Assembly (NCBI GenBank): GCA_026419785.1
Contig: JAODTK010004887.1
Coordinates: forward strand, 62,001 to 126,000
Source: Sclerodactyla briareus
Taxonomy: Eukaryota > Echinodermata > Holothuroidea > Dendrochirotida > Sclerodactylidae
Reading direction: 5' to 3'
Length of the DNA stretch: 64,000 nucleotides
Part shown: piece by piece, positions 45,641 to 56,219 of the stretch
How the letters are laid out: each line of letters opens with the position of its first letter
How positions within the stretch are numbered: the stretch's first letter is position 1
Notes under the pieces: model-generated
What the model was told of the DNA's origin: nothing
Databases searched by the model: none
What the model saw: the letters and a program-made list of their open reading frames with translations, nothing else
Position numbers and translations under genes: made by a program

Positions 45641-45885
45641 TTCGCCATTTGAAGAGGACAACAATGATCAGGAGGACAACAACTACGGATCCTGCAGCTC
45701 CAGATGCAGAATGAGGAAGAGAAAAGCGACTATGTATGTCTCGCTGCAACTTTGTTCAAGGAGAGGAAACAAGCATGGTCGTTGGGGGGTGCGAACATGT
45801 ATACAGCGGCGGCATATTCGGGCAACATGAGACATTATTTGGCGAGTTGGATCGAGATGTGGTGGCCGACTACATGCCGTAAATA
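45641..45885 (+). pseudogene. PIF/Harbinger-like transposase N-terminal fragment
   Basis: Frame-shifted plus-strand reading gives RRGNKHGRWGVRTCIQRRHI, then ETLFGELDRDVVADYMP. This matches the N-terminal layout of PIF/Harbinger (HARBI1-type) nucleases: a 'RR...(R/F)WV(R/H)(P/D)..QRR...G.Y..L..EL' region followed by an acidic stretch leading to '(F/Y)..(Y/F)LRM'. An acidic, glutamine-rich segment (EEDNNDQEDNNYG) precedes it. The catalytic DDE region is not present downstream. At least one frameshift separates the two blocks. Assignment rests on this short pattern only. Confidence 0.5.
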
Positions 45886-46905
45886 CGAGCAGGCCTATAT
45901 ATATATATTGTTAGACTTTTTCGAGACCGCAACATCACACACTCCTCTGCCGACGTCGCTTGGTTGAAACGCGTGTGAACTAATGAAAATTAAAAAAACA
46001 ATATTCTTAGGAACACTGTAGGAAGTTTCAAGAACAAACCTCAAGAAAGTTCTTGAGGTGAACTTACGCCGCCGTAAGGCCATGATAAGAACCAGAAAGC
46101 GCTTGCTGGAAGGGAAGGATCGACAATTTCTTGCGGGAGAGTTCTTACGGCGTTTATTACGGCTGCCGTACGGTCAGGTCATTTAATGGTGTACGTAAGA
46201 AGTGAAAACACACAAATCTTGGACATGATCATCAACCTGGCTACAAACTTTAAGAATGGTCTGAGAAAGTAACATTCGCAAGAATGGACCCCCTGGCCTG
46301 AAGAACGCTGAAGAGATGACCACGAAATCCCTAAATCGTTCGTAGACCGTACGTAGTCTGTTTGTAGAAGCATTGTGACAAGCCTTAACCTCTAATCATC
46401 CTTACCCTAACTTTCGTCATTTTGGGGGGGGGTGGGGGTTGATTCATGATATGATCCCCTGGGACGCTGTTGGATGGCGTCGAGTATACAACCAATTATT
46501 GGAAAACAGGACCATAAGATTCAGCCTGCATTTGTAACAGGTGAAGACCGCAACAGGTTTGAGAATGCATTTGCAAAAAAAACTTTTGACTATTGGGGAC
46601 TTGCCCTCTGAATACTCGACTCCTTCATTCTCCATTAAAACTAATAAGGACGGAGTCATCCAACAGGGGGTTTATTTAATCAATGACATTGGACCCCAGG
46701 CAGGGTAGATGCCCTTCGTACTCCTCAGGTGAAGGTAACCTGACTCTCTCTCGTTAACTGATTTGCTCTGGGACTCCTGAACTCACAATCAATCATTATT
46801 GGGGGGCCAACGATTGAGAGAGGGTGTTTGCGAATTCACCCAACCAACAAGTACTTTATGAGAATGTAGTCCGACATGTTAAAGACAAGAAGACAAGACA
46901 TGGCA
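45886..46905. other. Unassigned sequence
   Basis: Contains several AAGTTCTT/AAGAACTT-like words around 46020-46150 and CGTTCGTAGACCGTACGTAG at 46337-46356, resembling the GATCGTTCGTACGATG word at 45276-45291. These may mark the two sides of the element that carried the Harbinger-like fragment. A G-run is at 46424-46437. Confidence 0.35.
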
Positions 46906-47089
46906 GGCTGTACCAGGTTGGTGATTCTATTTTTTCAAGAAAATCATGATTTCAAATCCAGTGATTGATTCCAAATACATAACAATTTAAACCAAAATAA
47001 ATATATTTAAATCCTGATGTCCAAATAAAAATCCCAATGTAAATTGTGATTTTAATCGGCTGATTTAAATCGAACACCCTGGTGGTACC
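46906..47089. mobile_element. AT-rich MITE with CAGG..CCTG ends
   Basis: The left end CAGGTTGGTGATTCTATTTT (46914) and right end GATTTAAATCGAACACCCTG (47081) are imperfect inverted repeats, flanked by GGCTGTACC (46906-46914) and GGTGGTACC (47081-47089), 7 of 9 matching. The interior is rich in GATTTAAATC/AAATCATGATTT words. The CAGGGT..GATTTAAATC type of end is known from hAT-derived mini-elements in many animals. The exact boundary is uncertain by one base. Confidence 0.55.
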
Positions 47090-47169
47090 ATGCCCCTGTG
47101 GTATATCCCGGCAGGAAGTACCTTTGTTGACATCATGACTGAGGAAGCAGGGAGAAGCACATTACAATA

Positions 47170-47560
47170 ATGTCCATTAAACCTCCAGTGACTTTGAAAT
47201 GATTGTTTAGGACTAACAACATCCCCACCTGTATCCGAACGGCCCTGGTCGCAACTCTTGTCGCAGCCCCACTTCACCAAGTTTTGTGTGATCAGACATT
47301 ACTCTGCCGTCTTCTGTGAACCCTACAAAATAGAGGCAGTAGACATGCAGTAATGCCACTTCCGAACCCATCCAAGATTGTACTACTGAAGGCAGACGTG
47401 TGTGAAAACAAAATTTCGGAATCATCGGATGAAGTGGAGTCGGCGGAGGAAACAGCCCACCCCAAAAACCAAGCCCCAAATGATATGATAACTATAATAA
47501 TGAAATTGGAGGAGCTTGGACAGCTGAGAGCTGAATGGCGGTGTGACATAGCATGAAACG
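47170..47560 (+). repeat. Family D repeat with tail module
   Basis: ATTAAACCTCCAGTGACTTTGAAATGATTGTTTAGGACTAACA..CACCAAGTTTTGTG and then GACATGCAGTAATGCCACTTCCGAACCCATCCAAGATT..GACGTGTGTG..CGGATGAAG..GTCGGCGGAGG..CCAAAAACCA align with 21150-21760 and 38680-39170. A 67-codon acidic open frame (47353-47556, SESSDEVESAEETAHPK) looks protein-like but lies within this repeat. Confidence 0.7.
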
Positions 47561-49265
47561 TTCTCCTGATTATGGTCAACAATTTTATGTTTCAAATTCA
47601 TCAGATAGTTTATCGCTAACAATCGGTCTGCATTGTATTGTTATCGTGGTCATTCATATTGACAGCACTTTGGCTCGTGTGTGAGCAAAAATTTCATTGT
47701 ATCTTTACCGGTGCATGCGCTTTAAGATCCAATAGTCAGACTGATTTTGTGTGTGACATACTAGTGATTTTATGAGGAAATACAAGATCACAGATAATGT
47801 AATTTCTCACGTACCATAGTACCATCTGAAGAGAGACCAGCATCGAGAACAGGGGAAAATATACTACTGATAGCAATGGTATAAGAAAGAATATACAATT
47901 AATTATATGACATGAAACCTACGGAAACAGCAGCCGATTCATGGGCGGTCCATGGGGGCAGGGGTACAGCAAACAGGGCGCACGCCTATATTGGCTGCCA
48001 TGAAACATAAAAAGATGAGCAAAAACAGCACAATGAACCAGAATAGTTAGGACCCCAAATCACACACTTAAAGAGGAAATTCTATCATTGTGGTGACCAA
48101 ATTCGCCACGTTGAGATTTAATGTGAGATATTGCCTTGAGGGTAGGGTATATGTGAAATGAAACTTGGGCCATGCAATATGCCTACAGGCCCTAGAACTT
48201 ACTACCAGTCTCAATGGGTTTTGATAATAATCAACCCTGTGAATATGTGCAATTAAGCCAAGCTCAAAACCAAAACTGGGAAGAGTGGCCTGGAACCATA
48301 TGATATCACCAGAACATGGTAGGGACAGTTGATATCGCTAGTCAACCTCACTGAATGGTGGCGCTATTTCGTATCTAAACCAGCACATACAATAGCCCAA
48401 CTACATGATCCAAAGCATAGGGAGATCGTGGGTTGTATAAGGGTTTCTGACTTTGAAAGGTGAACCCTCAGTGACCTTGGCATGACCCCAAAACCATAGT
48501 AGAATTATGTACTCACCATCCTGCACATGTCTCTTGTTCAATCATTTGGGAAAGTATTGCGAATACCAAAGCCATATATTCAGTAGGATGTATGGACTAG
48601 GGATATTTTTCTTATATACAACTATTTTCTGTGGAATTGTAAAACTCCATATAACAGAGTTACAAGATATTGTAAAAACTTTATAACATTCAAAGTTTCA
48701 AACTACCCAATTTTTTTTTTTGGGCCAAAAAAAGAACACAATATTTCTCATGCTAATCACTAACTTGTGAAGTGATCAGTGAATTCCCATTTTATTCAGC
48801 ATCTGTAATATTTTCCCTCTTCTGAACTCTCTACAATAAAAAATAAATCACAAGTTATTACAAAAGGTAACACACTACAGCATCTTACAGCCACAGGGCA
48901 TAATGGATTGATCTAACGAACATGGTTTCAGGACACAAATACAGGATGGGAACGTGCGTTTCGACTGTTTTGTAGCAAGGGTACCTTGTCGCTTTTCTGC
49001 CAGGCAGTTCAGGCCTCATTCAATTGACGGTAGTGCATTTCCGCTGTGCACAGAATGTCCCAGATAAAGTATCTATATATCCAACACTCGTAAACCATTT
49101 TTGTCAAGTCAGGTTTTGTGTTTACTTCCCCGCCGATGTGTTGGCTTGATTTGGGTGGGATCATACAGGAATGAATTAGCCACATTTTTTGGCACCCATC
49201 TACCCTAATCAATTATGCATTGTTTTTATCAAGATTTTTCCTAACTCTGTCGTATTGACGAACTT
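47561..49265. other. Unassigned sequence
   Basis: No repeat family, TE motif or convincing exon recognised. One isolated GTGAACCCTCAGTGACCTTGGCATGACC word (48461-48488) resembles family C/D phrases. Confidence 0.4.
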
Positions 49266-49267
49266 GT

Positions 49268-49709
49268 AGAATGTGAACTACAATTGGTCTTCCCTGGCCC
49301 TCCACCAAAGACCATTACTGTAACTGTGAAGACCATCAATCAAGCTTGTGGGATAAGATGCATCTCAAGTACTACTGTGTGAAATTTCATAAATGTGGGC
49401 CCTCGGCCCCAAGTGTGACCTTGGAACCAAAATTCCTGAAACCCTGAAGGTAGGGCCTTTTAGACCATCAATATGACGAACATCAGCACAGTGTACAAAA
49501 TTTGTAGGCGGAGATACATTTTGAATTTCACACATAATGGCCTATCCTGCCCCTTGAATTACCTTTGCCGATGCTATTGCCAAAGTCAAACATGTGTCCC
49601 ATGATTCAATTAAACATTATGTCCAAGTTTGGTCAAGCATCCATCACAGAATGACTGTTTGAAGGCCAAAAAGCAATTGTTGACACACTGGGATAGATGA
49701 TAGTGATAT

Positions 49710-49741
<32 letters not shown>

Positions 49742-49850
49742 GATGGATAGATAGATAGTAGAATCGATAGATAGATAGATGAGTGGATGGCAGATTCCAA
49801 TAGCTCAACAGCATAGCTGGTCGAGCTAAAAAGTGGATATCGCAACACAA
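49268..49850 (+). repeat. Family B element with (GATA)n tail
   Basis: A complete ordered run of family B modules (GGGCCCTCGG.CCCAAGTGTGACCTTGG, AGACCATCAATATGACGAACATCAGCACAGTGTACAAAATTTGTAGG, GGTCAAGCATCCATCACAGAATGACTGTTTGAAGGCC, TTGTTGACACACTGGGATAGATGA) leads directly into GATA repeats at 49708-49780. This copy shows the junction of core and microsatellite most clearly. Confidence 0.85.
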
Positions 49851-49865
49851 TTATTACCTAATTAT

Positions 49866-50430
49866 AATCCCAGCCACACTTGAAGTGGTCCGGGGATATT
49901 AATGGTTTTGGGGTGTGTAGCCGTCGCCGCCGTTGTCCCAGGCTCCGCCGTTGCCGCGGAAACTTAGGCATTATCGCAATAACTCTTTAACGTTTTATCC
50001 CGATTGACCTAAAACTTGGCACACATATCCACTCCTAGAAAATCTCGATGTTTTGAAAGTGGGAAGTCACTGCAATGCTGGGAGGCCGCTACAATTTGCA
50101 ATAATTTACGCGAAATTTCTTACTTAGTCCGGATTGAACGGACCCCGGTGGGTAAGGGACTATAGTTGATCCCGAAAAATGTGGAGGGCATTTACAAGGT
50201 CATCAAGGTCAAACAGGCCAGAATTTTAGGCGATTTTTTCACAACCTTGTCAGATATGAACGAACCTTGGTAGATGGGGACTACAGTTGTTCCTGACAAT
50301 TTAAAGGTCATTGCAAGTTTATCGTGGGTCAAATTTGCATATTTATGTGACTTTTTTCGTAACTCTCCCATATATTACCACAAAACTTGGTGGATGAAGG
50401 CTAATAGTTTTTCTGACCAAAATGGAGGTC
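49866..50430 (-). repeat. Family D repeat, inverted, with GGCGG tail module
   Basis: GGGGATATTAATGGTTTTGG..GTCGCCGCCGTTGTC..CGCCGTTGCCGC..GGCATTATCGCAATAACTCTTTAACGTTTTATCCCGATTGACC..AACTTGGCACACATATCC is the reverse complement of the tail module seen at 38985-39165 and 21585-21720, followed by unit sequence with ACCTTG..GATG.GGACTA(C/T)AGTTG.TCC.GA repeated near 50155, 50275 and 50395. Confidence 0.75.
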
Positions 50431-50514
50431 GTCAGGGGTGTTAGATACTTCTTTACTTCTTCGCCATCTTGCTCAAAAAGCGGGATATACCGTGGGCTGT
50501 TTACCCGCCCACAC

Positions 50515-50975
50515 ATTTCTAGTTCATGTAACGTTTTCAATGATGTACTGTACCCATTGGCCATTCTCGTGTGACGTACGTTACATTAACAGAATTCTCT
50601 GTGAAAGCTGTGCGATCTGCCTTGTGAAATCTATTAGGGCATCTGGATATTGCCATTCCAACATTTGATCCATTATGGCAACTTCAGACATAAAAATGAA
50701 AAGTGAAATATTCCGCTTGTATTATGGAGGGTTAAACTTGCGTGACGTAACGTGACATTGCACAAAAGCCTTTTTTTGAAAAACAACTTCAATATTAAAT
50801 CCTGTGAATTTGTACAGCAGAGGTTCTTCATATTTTCTTATACATTTGTAATATTGGTGTACTTTACTTCTGCGAAAGAAGATTCCCTAAAATATTGGGA
50901 AAAAATCCTCATTGAAGTTCCGGCGTGCGTACGCTTGACAATGCCATTGTGACGTACGGGACAAACGTTGACAGA
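50515..50975. repeat. Repeated TGACGTA(A/C)G words
   Basis: GTGTGACGTACGTTACATTAACAGAAT (50570), GCGTGACGTAACGTGACATTG (50735) and TTGTGACGTACGGGACAAACGTTGACAGAAT (50949) share a TGACGTA core and an ACATT..ACAGAAT end at ~180-210-bp spacing. They look like three diverged units of a tandem repeat; the cAMP-response-element-like core may be incidental. Confidence 0.5.
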
Positions 50976-51835
50976 ATAATATTGTTAAACAGTAAATCTA
51001 CTCCACTGCCTATCATAGAAACTGCGAATTTAGGCAAACTTCATTTCCAGTATACTAATTAGAATTTAAAAAACAGGCATTCCATATGTTGCTTTAATAT
51101 CCCAATAACTCTTAAATATTTCAACATTGATTGCCATCATTGACTACAACCCCGTTGATCCTACCTACTGTACCCTCTTATAAAAAACCAATACTTACTG
51201 AGTTAATAAGTTTCCTTCAGCTTACTGTATTGGTCAAACATGTAAAGTGGAACCTAAATCAATAAGTTTATCCTATATATCGTCAAAGAGTATCCCCTTT
51301 ATAAAATTACTACTTCATCACTCCCTAGGGAGTTCAACACCCCCACCCCTCTCACCTCCCCCTGCTTTGAGTGGCATATGCCCCATCTAATTAAGGCTTC
51401 CCTGGCATGAGTCTACCCTCCCTCCCCCCTCTCACACTCCACAGAGGCTACGCAGGTGACACCTGACACCATTCAGTCGTGAATAGGTGCCTGGGAGGAG
51501 TAGTAAACAAATGACTGAGGTGTACACTTTTATTCTATGGTCAGTGTAGGGGGCCCAGAAGGAGGTTATGACAGGCGGATGTGAACCTCAAGGTAAAAAA
51601 AAGGCAGGTTTTTACAAGGATGAAATCTATGTCTGTCACAGATGGGAAAACTAGTTAGGATGAATGGAAATAAATGCCTGAGGGGTTGAAATGAGTAGAA
51701 CATTTGTTATTGATAGCATGCTATATAATAGTGATTTCGCATCATGCTGAGTCGCTAGGGTGCCCAAGACTAAACCATTCTTAAAATTTGATAGCGTACA
51801 GTCTCTGGAGATTGTGGCAGAAATGTTATTATTTG
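50976..51835. other. Unassigned sequence
   Basis: Contains a C-rich stretch (51335-51445) and no recognised gene or TE. The minus-strand 96-codon frame at 51651-51941 runs partly into family C and is not supported. Confidence 0.4.
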
Positions 51836-51839
51836 ACAG

Positions 51840-53500
51840 TTTTGGTCCAATAAGGACTGAATGACAATTGATGACATAACGGTTTTTATGAGCAAAGTAA
51901 GAGTCCGATCGAAGCGGGAGTGGTCTCCTTTCATAAAGCACACAACGGTACTATCAAATATCCAAAAAAACCAGTGTGCCTCACAATTTTTTTCAAAGAC
52001 TCAGCCTTTAACCCACATGACCCACCCGACAGAGGCAAATTGAGGTAGAGGTCACACCAAAATGCAGATCAACATTATATCACAATGGTGAACCTTCCAG
52101 CCTTCACAGATATTGAATTATCCGATTATGGCCAGCAAACATTTTTGACCCAAAGTGACTTGAATGACCTTTAATGACATGGCAGGTTTTATTGAAAATT
52201 TAACTCTCCATGTGATTACATCCAACCTAGGAAGCATTTTGCATTATGATGAACATGCCCCAGTGCTATTGCCAAAAAGTACTAAAATCAGTTTTTACCC
52301 TATGTGAAAACTTTGATGACTTTAATGACATTGCGTTTTTTTATAAAAATTGTTACTCTCCATGCGATATGCATCCACTCCTTGAGAGCATATTTGCATT
52401 CCATGAACACGCCCAATGTTATTGCGAAAAAGCTATTAAATTAAACTTTGACCCCCTTGTAATACCAAAGTAAGTGTACGATCGAAGCGGGAGTTGTCTC
52501 CTCCACTAAAGCACACAAAGGTATATGAACATATCCGAAAAATAACCAGTTCTATTTTTTTGCCTGTTACCTCCTAAATAGCACAGTTTTTTATTCAAGA
52601 CTCACCTGTACCACCAGGACACCCGACAGAGGTCAAATTGAGGTCGAGGTCACACACATGCGTCAACAATTATATCACAATGGTGAACCTTCCAGGGCCT
52701 TCACGTATATTCAATTCTCCGATTATGGCGGAAACAGTTTTTAGACCCTAAGTGACCTTGAATGACAGATTAGTAGCTTAAATGACCTCTGGGGCCGTCG
52801 TCCCTACTGTAAAATTCATTGGGACTATAGCTAAACCCTCCCACCAAGTTTCGTTCAAAATCCAAAAAACTTAAAAATATTCGCAGAAAATTATCAAATT
52901 TAATTAGACACTTAATTCGCATATATCATGCCGGAATCTGATCGATCGTGTACATTCTTCATAGTTGTTATATACCCCGAACGGAATCACCAATGCATAT
53001 ACCGATCAAGCGATATCTTGTACACAAGCTTCCAGGCCAATGTTCATTAAATATGCAAATTTATGCAACATGAGAATGGTTCTTTTGGGCCGAAAGTGGG
53101 ATGCCACATCAGCCAACTCTTCAAACCCCAGCGCACCTACACAAGAAGGTCCCCCAGCATGATGGCTATTCCACGGTTCAGGAGATATCTAACCGCTCAT
53201 ACGGACGGAAAGAGAATGGACAGGACAGACAGACAGACAGACCAGACAGACAGACAAAACACCACAACAAAGTGACCACTATGTCTCTCCTGAAAAAAGT
53301 TCAGGCGAGACCAAAAAGGTTTCAGCATGCGGCTTTCACGGTTAAGGAGATATTGAACCGGCACATATGGACAGGACAGACAGACAGACGGAGAACAGAC
53401 ACACACATAACACAACAAGTGAATACTAGTTTCATTGAAAAAAAGTTCAGGCGAGACAAAATGCTCAAAAAAATATCAGCAGCATCGTACCTTCGGAGGA
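51840..53500 (+). repeat. Family C array with (GACA)n microsatellites
   Basis: Units equivalent to those at 37255-38345 appear at about 51985 and 52590 (CACCCGACAGAGG(T)CAAATTGAGGT, GGTGAACCTTCCAG..TTCAC, CATCCACTCCTTGAGAGCATATTTGCATTCC). A family D-like segment follows (52790-53110), then CATACGGACGG..GACAGGACAGACAGACAGAC (53219-53258), GTTCAGGCGAGACCAAAA, a second GACA tract (53379-53410) and GTTCAGGCGAGACAAAATGC (53446). The duplicated closing segment is about 150 bp. Confidence 0.85.
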
Positions 53501-53865
53501 GAACCCCCTGTACACGGTACGGATAGGGCTTCTTTTGCTCTACAAGGGTGGACAATATTGAGAGGACTTATACCCTTTCTCCTCTTCTGGTAAATGAGTT
53601 CGGAAACTATTAATCTGGATTCCATTTTAGTTTGCCACTTAGTCTATGAATAATTCAGGTTGTGCTGATCGCGATCGAAATTTTATATAGCCTACCTTCC
53701 CGTTCGGAGAGTAGAAAGTTGAATTGAAATCGGTCAAACATCTCTCTCCTTTTCCGTGGAAACATTGAAATTACCCCATCACCATCAGTCCGCCGGAACT
53801 TGGGGGTTGTCTTCGACGATACCAATGAATAGACCAGCCACATTCCCAGCTCAGTAAATCAATCT
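53501..53865. other. Unassigned sequence
   Basis: No convincing feature; a short minus-strand frame (53655-53843) is unsupported. It may hold the decayed upstream part of the adjoining L2-like LINE, but no RT motif is readable. Confidence 0.35.
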
Positions 53866-53867
53866 TT

Positions 53868-54462
53868 CCATCTGCGGGAAAATTGGTAAAATACGCCACT
53901 ACATCGACGATGTCACATGTTCACACTGTTGTGAGGACCCTCAGGCTTTCACGATTAGACTACTTTAACTCGCTTCTTTCTGTAGATTCCAAGGGAAACA
54001 GAAAACGTTTGCAGAACTACAAATAAAGCTGCCAAACTATCTTCCAGAAAAAACGGCGTGTCACGCATCACCCCTCCTCAAGGAAACTACATTGGCTACC
54101 GGACCTGATCGCAGTAATTCAACTCGAACTTCTGGTCTTCAAATCGAGATGCACTAACCCCATGATACAGATCGCACGCCTACCCACTACAACCGGTTCG
54201 CACATTCGCTCCTCTTCAGGAAATCTCCTTGTTCAACAGCGCTGTCAGTTCCAGAGCTGGCTCGGGTTCATTCTCGGCGGGGGCTGCGACAGTCTGGAAC
54301 TCTTTACCACTCGAGGTACGTCTACGCCACCAAAAAATCTGCAATTAAACGATTGCTACAATCGTTCTGTACCTAGAGACTGAATTTTCGTTGGATTCTC
54401 CTCGAGCGCTTGAACCTTTTTGGAAAAAGGGCGTCATATAATATTGGTACATACATACATAG
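53868..54462 (+). pseudogene. L2-like LINE RT C-terminus, 3' UTR and tail
   Basis: Plus-strand frames read ISKIRRYIDD-like start (53885), TLRLSRLDYFNSLL ('ISRLDYCNSLL'), then KLHWLPDLI ('L.(E/S)LHWLPV'), RSSSGNLLVQQR ('RSS....L..PR') and WNSLPLE. This is the full series of C-terminal landmarks of L2/Crack-type non-LTR RTs, spread over different frames. It is followed by CGCTTGAACCTTTTTGGAAAAAGGGCG (54409-54435), resembling the conserved GCGCxxTG..AAGGCGC 3'-UTR hairpin of L2 elements, and a (TACA)n tail at 54447-54461. The 3' end is therefore complete; the 5' part is truncated and the coding part is dead. Confidence 0.85.
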
Positions 54463-55065
54463 AAAGTTATGCGTGTATGAGGTCACCACCCGGGTGCTCG
54501 GCAGGCGGTCTAGCAAAACCAAGGGACTTGATCGACTCGATAAGCCCGCTCGAGCCTCGGTCGACCAAGTCGCGTGCTCTCCGAGTGAGGAATATAAGGT
54601 CCCCAACTTATCTTACCCCTCAGGTCCCGAAATATAAGTATTTAAGTCCCGGTTGTACTGACCCGAGTGTGTAGCCGAGAATCCCAGTGAGAACGCGGCG
54701 GCTGGCAATATCTTTGCAATAGATTGACTCGGATACGCCCCGCTTGGAGCTCGGCCCTCCGTGAGAAGGGGGAGGGCCCGCAAAAATGGGCGGCATGCGG
54801 GGGCAGAACGCCCTATAACAGCTACAGATGCTGGCCCGCTGAGAGTCCAACCTAATCCGTACGGTGGTAAAATCTACATGCTGGCCGCTCGACCAAGGGT
54901 CTTTACCAAGGATCCGTATCATCATGCATCAGAAGGGTTGTGGTTAAAACTATTGAATCATTTAAACAAATCAATGCCGACATGTGAGTGCTTTATGACA
55001 GTCAAATGTGCGCACACCTGACCACTGGTGCGCGGAATAAATATCCCGCCCCGCAACAGCCCCAC
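54463..55065. other. GC-rich block of unknown origin
   Basis: Directly after the L2-like tail the composition shifts to GC-rich with many CpG dinucleotides (CTCGGTCGACC, GCTCGAGC, CCGAGTGTG). A TATTTAAG word (54638) lies within ATATAAGTATTTAAGTCC. It could be an LTR-like or promoter-bearing repeat or a CpG-rich gene edge. A minus-strand 101-codon frame (54620-54925) is not recognised. Confidence 0.35.
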
Positions 55066-55780
55066 TTTGAATAGAATCTATGGAAGTGGTAAGTTTTGTG
55101 CGTCCAATTTAATAAATTTATTTGGAGGGGAGGGGGAGTTGGGGGGGGTGGCCGATGGAAGCATATAAATTTTCGGCATTACTGTCTGATTCTATTCCAA
55201 TATGGTAGACTTGGGGGGGGGGGGGGCATTCTCATGGAGTCATCAAATTAAAGCATACAGTATTGCGTTTGTGATTTCAGTAAATAAACTTACAGGGGAT
55301 TTCGGTAGCGACTGTTGGAACTTTTTTGATAATGTTCATATAAAACTTTAGAACTATCAAGTATGGTATATATATTCATTCAAAGAAGCGTATGGTCATG
55401 AGGTTAGTCGATATCTCATGAAAAAAGAACAAAAATACCCAAGCCCTTCTCTCTGATTATTATATTTTGATGTCATAGAAGGTGTTAAAAAGTGAAGACG
55501 ACGTTCGGCAGCATACTGCTGCCAGAGTATACATCTCTGTGCGGCACTTTGCCCTCTCTTTCATCTCCGTTTATTATCTCGAAAATCTGTTTTCTAAGGG
55601 GTCTACTAAACGTCCAATTTCACCCTTGATTGCTTAGAACGATCACTGAATCAATGCAGAAGGATGGTGGGGAGGGTGAAGGGATGTGAGAAGCTGATCC
55701 AGGTCACAACGCTCGCAAAATGTCGCTTGCGGGTCCTTAATTAAAGGGCGTTTCACTACTCTTTCTCACAACAGTCGAGG
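55066..55780. other. Unassigned sequence with poly-G runs
   Basis: G-runs at 55122-55150 and 55212-55228; otherwise nothing recognised. Confidence 0.4.
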
Positions 55781-55789
55781 CCAGGAACC

Positions 55790-56025
55790 GAACGTATTCT
55801 GGGGAAATGTCCGGGTGGGAGATGTCCCAGGGGGGAATTGCTCTGGGGGAGATTATCCCAAGGGATCGTCTGGGAGGTGGATGCCCTAGCGGGGGGGGGG
55901 GGGGGGGTGGGGTTGTCCTAGGGAAGATGTGTGAGTGGGAAATGTCCTAGGGCTGTGTGTGGGGGGGGGGGGGGTTGTGTGTGTGTGGGGGGGGGGATTG
56001 TCTGGGAGAATTGTCCGGTAAACAT
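55790..56025 (+). repeat. G-rich minisatellite (GGGGAGAT-GTCC type)
   Basis: Degenerate ~20-25-bp units: GGGGAAATGTCCGGG, GGGAGATGTCCCAGG, GGGAATTGCTCTGG, GGGAGATTATCCCAAG, GGGAAATGTCCTAGG, ending GGGAGAATTGTCCGG. Two units have expanded into homopolymer G tracts (55890-55908, 55961-55973, 55987-55995). The plus strand is strongly predisposed to G-quadruplex formation. Confidence 0.8.
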
Positions 56026-56219
56026 TCTGTCAAGCTCTAAGAGCACCAAGACAATGATTCCCCAAGTCACGGGTGATAGACACCGGCTTCAGCTACATAG
56101 CGCAGCTATAATATAATAAGTTACAAATTCTCAATTGCCAAATGTTGTTATCTAATTCTCGATAGGTGCCGTCCGGACTTCTGGACTCTTTGGGAATGCT
56201 ACGACACTTCGCCACGGGT

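Noticed and set aside
47353..47556. 67-codon acidic open frame (SESSDEVESAEETAHPK...) that looks like a real protein
   Set aside because: The DNA aligns with the family D tail module at 21540-21720 and 38960-39170, where the frame is not open. It is a chance frame in a repeat.
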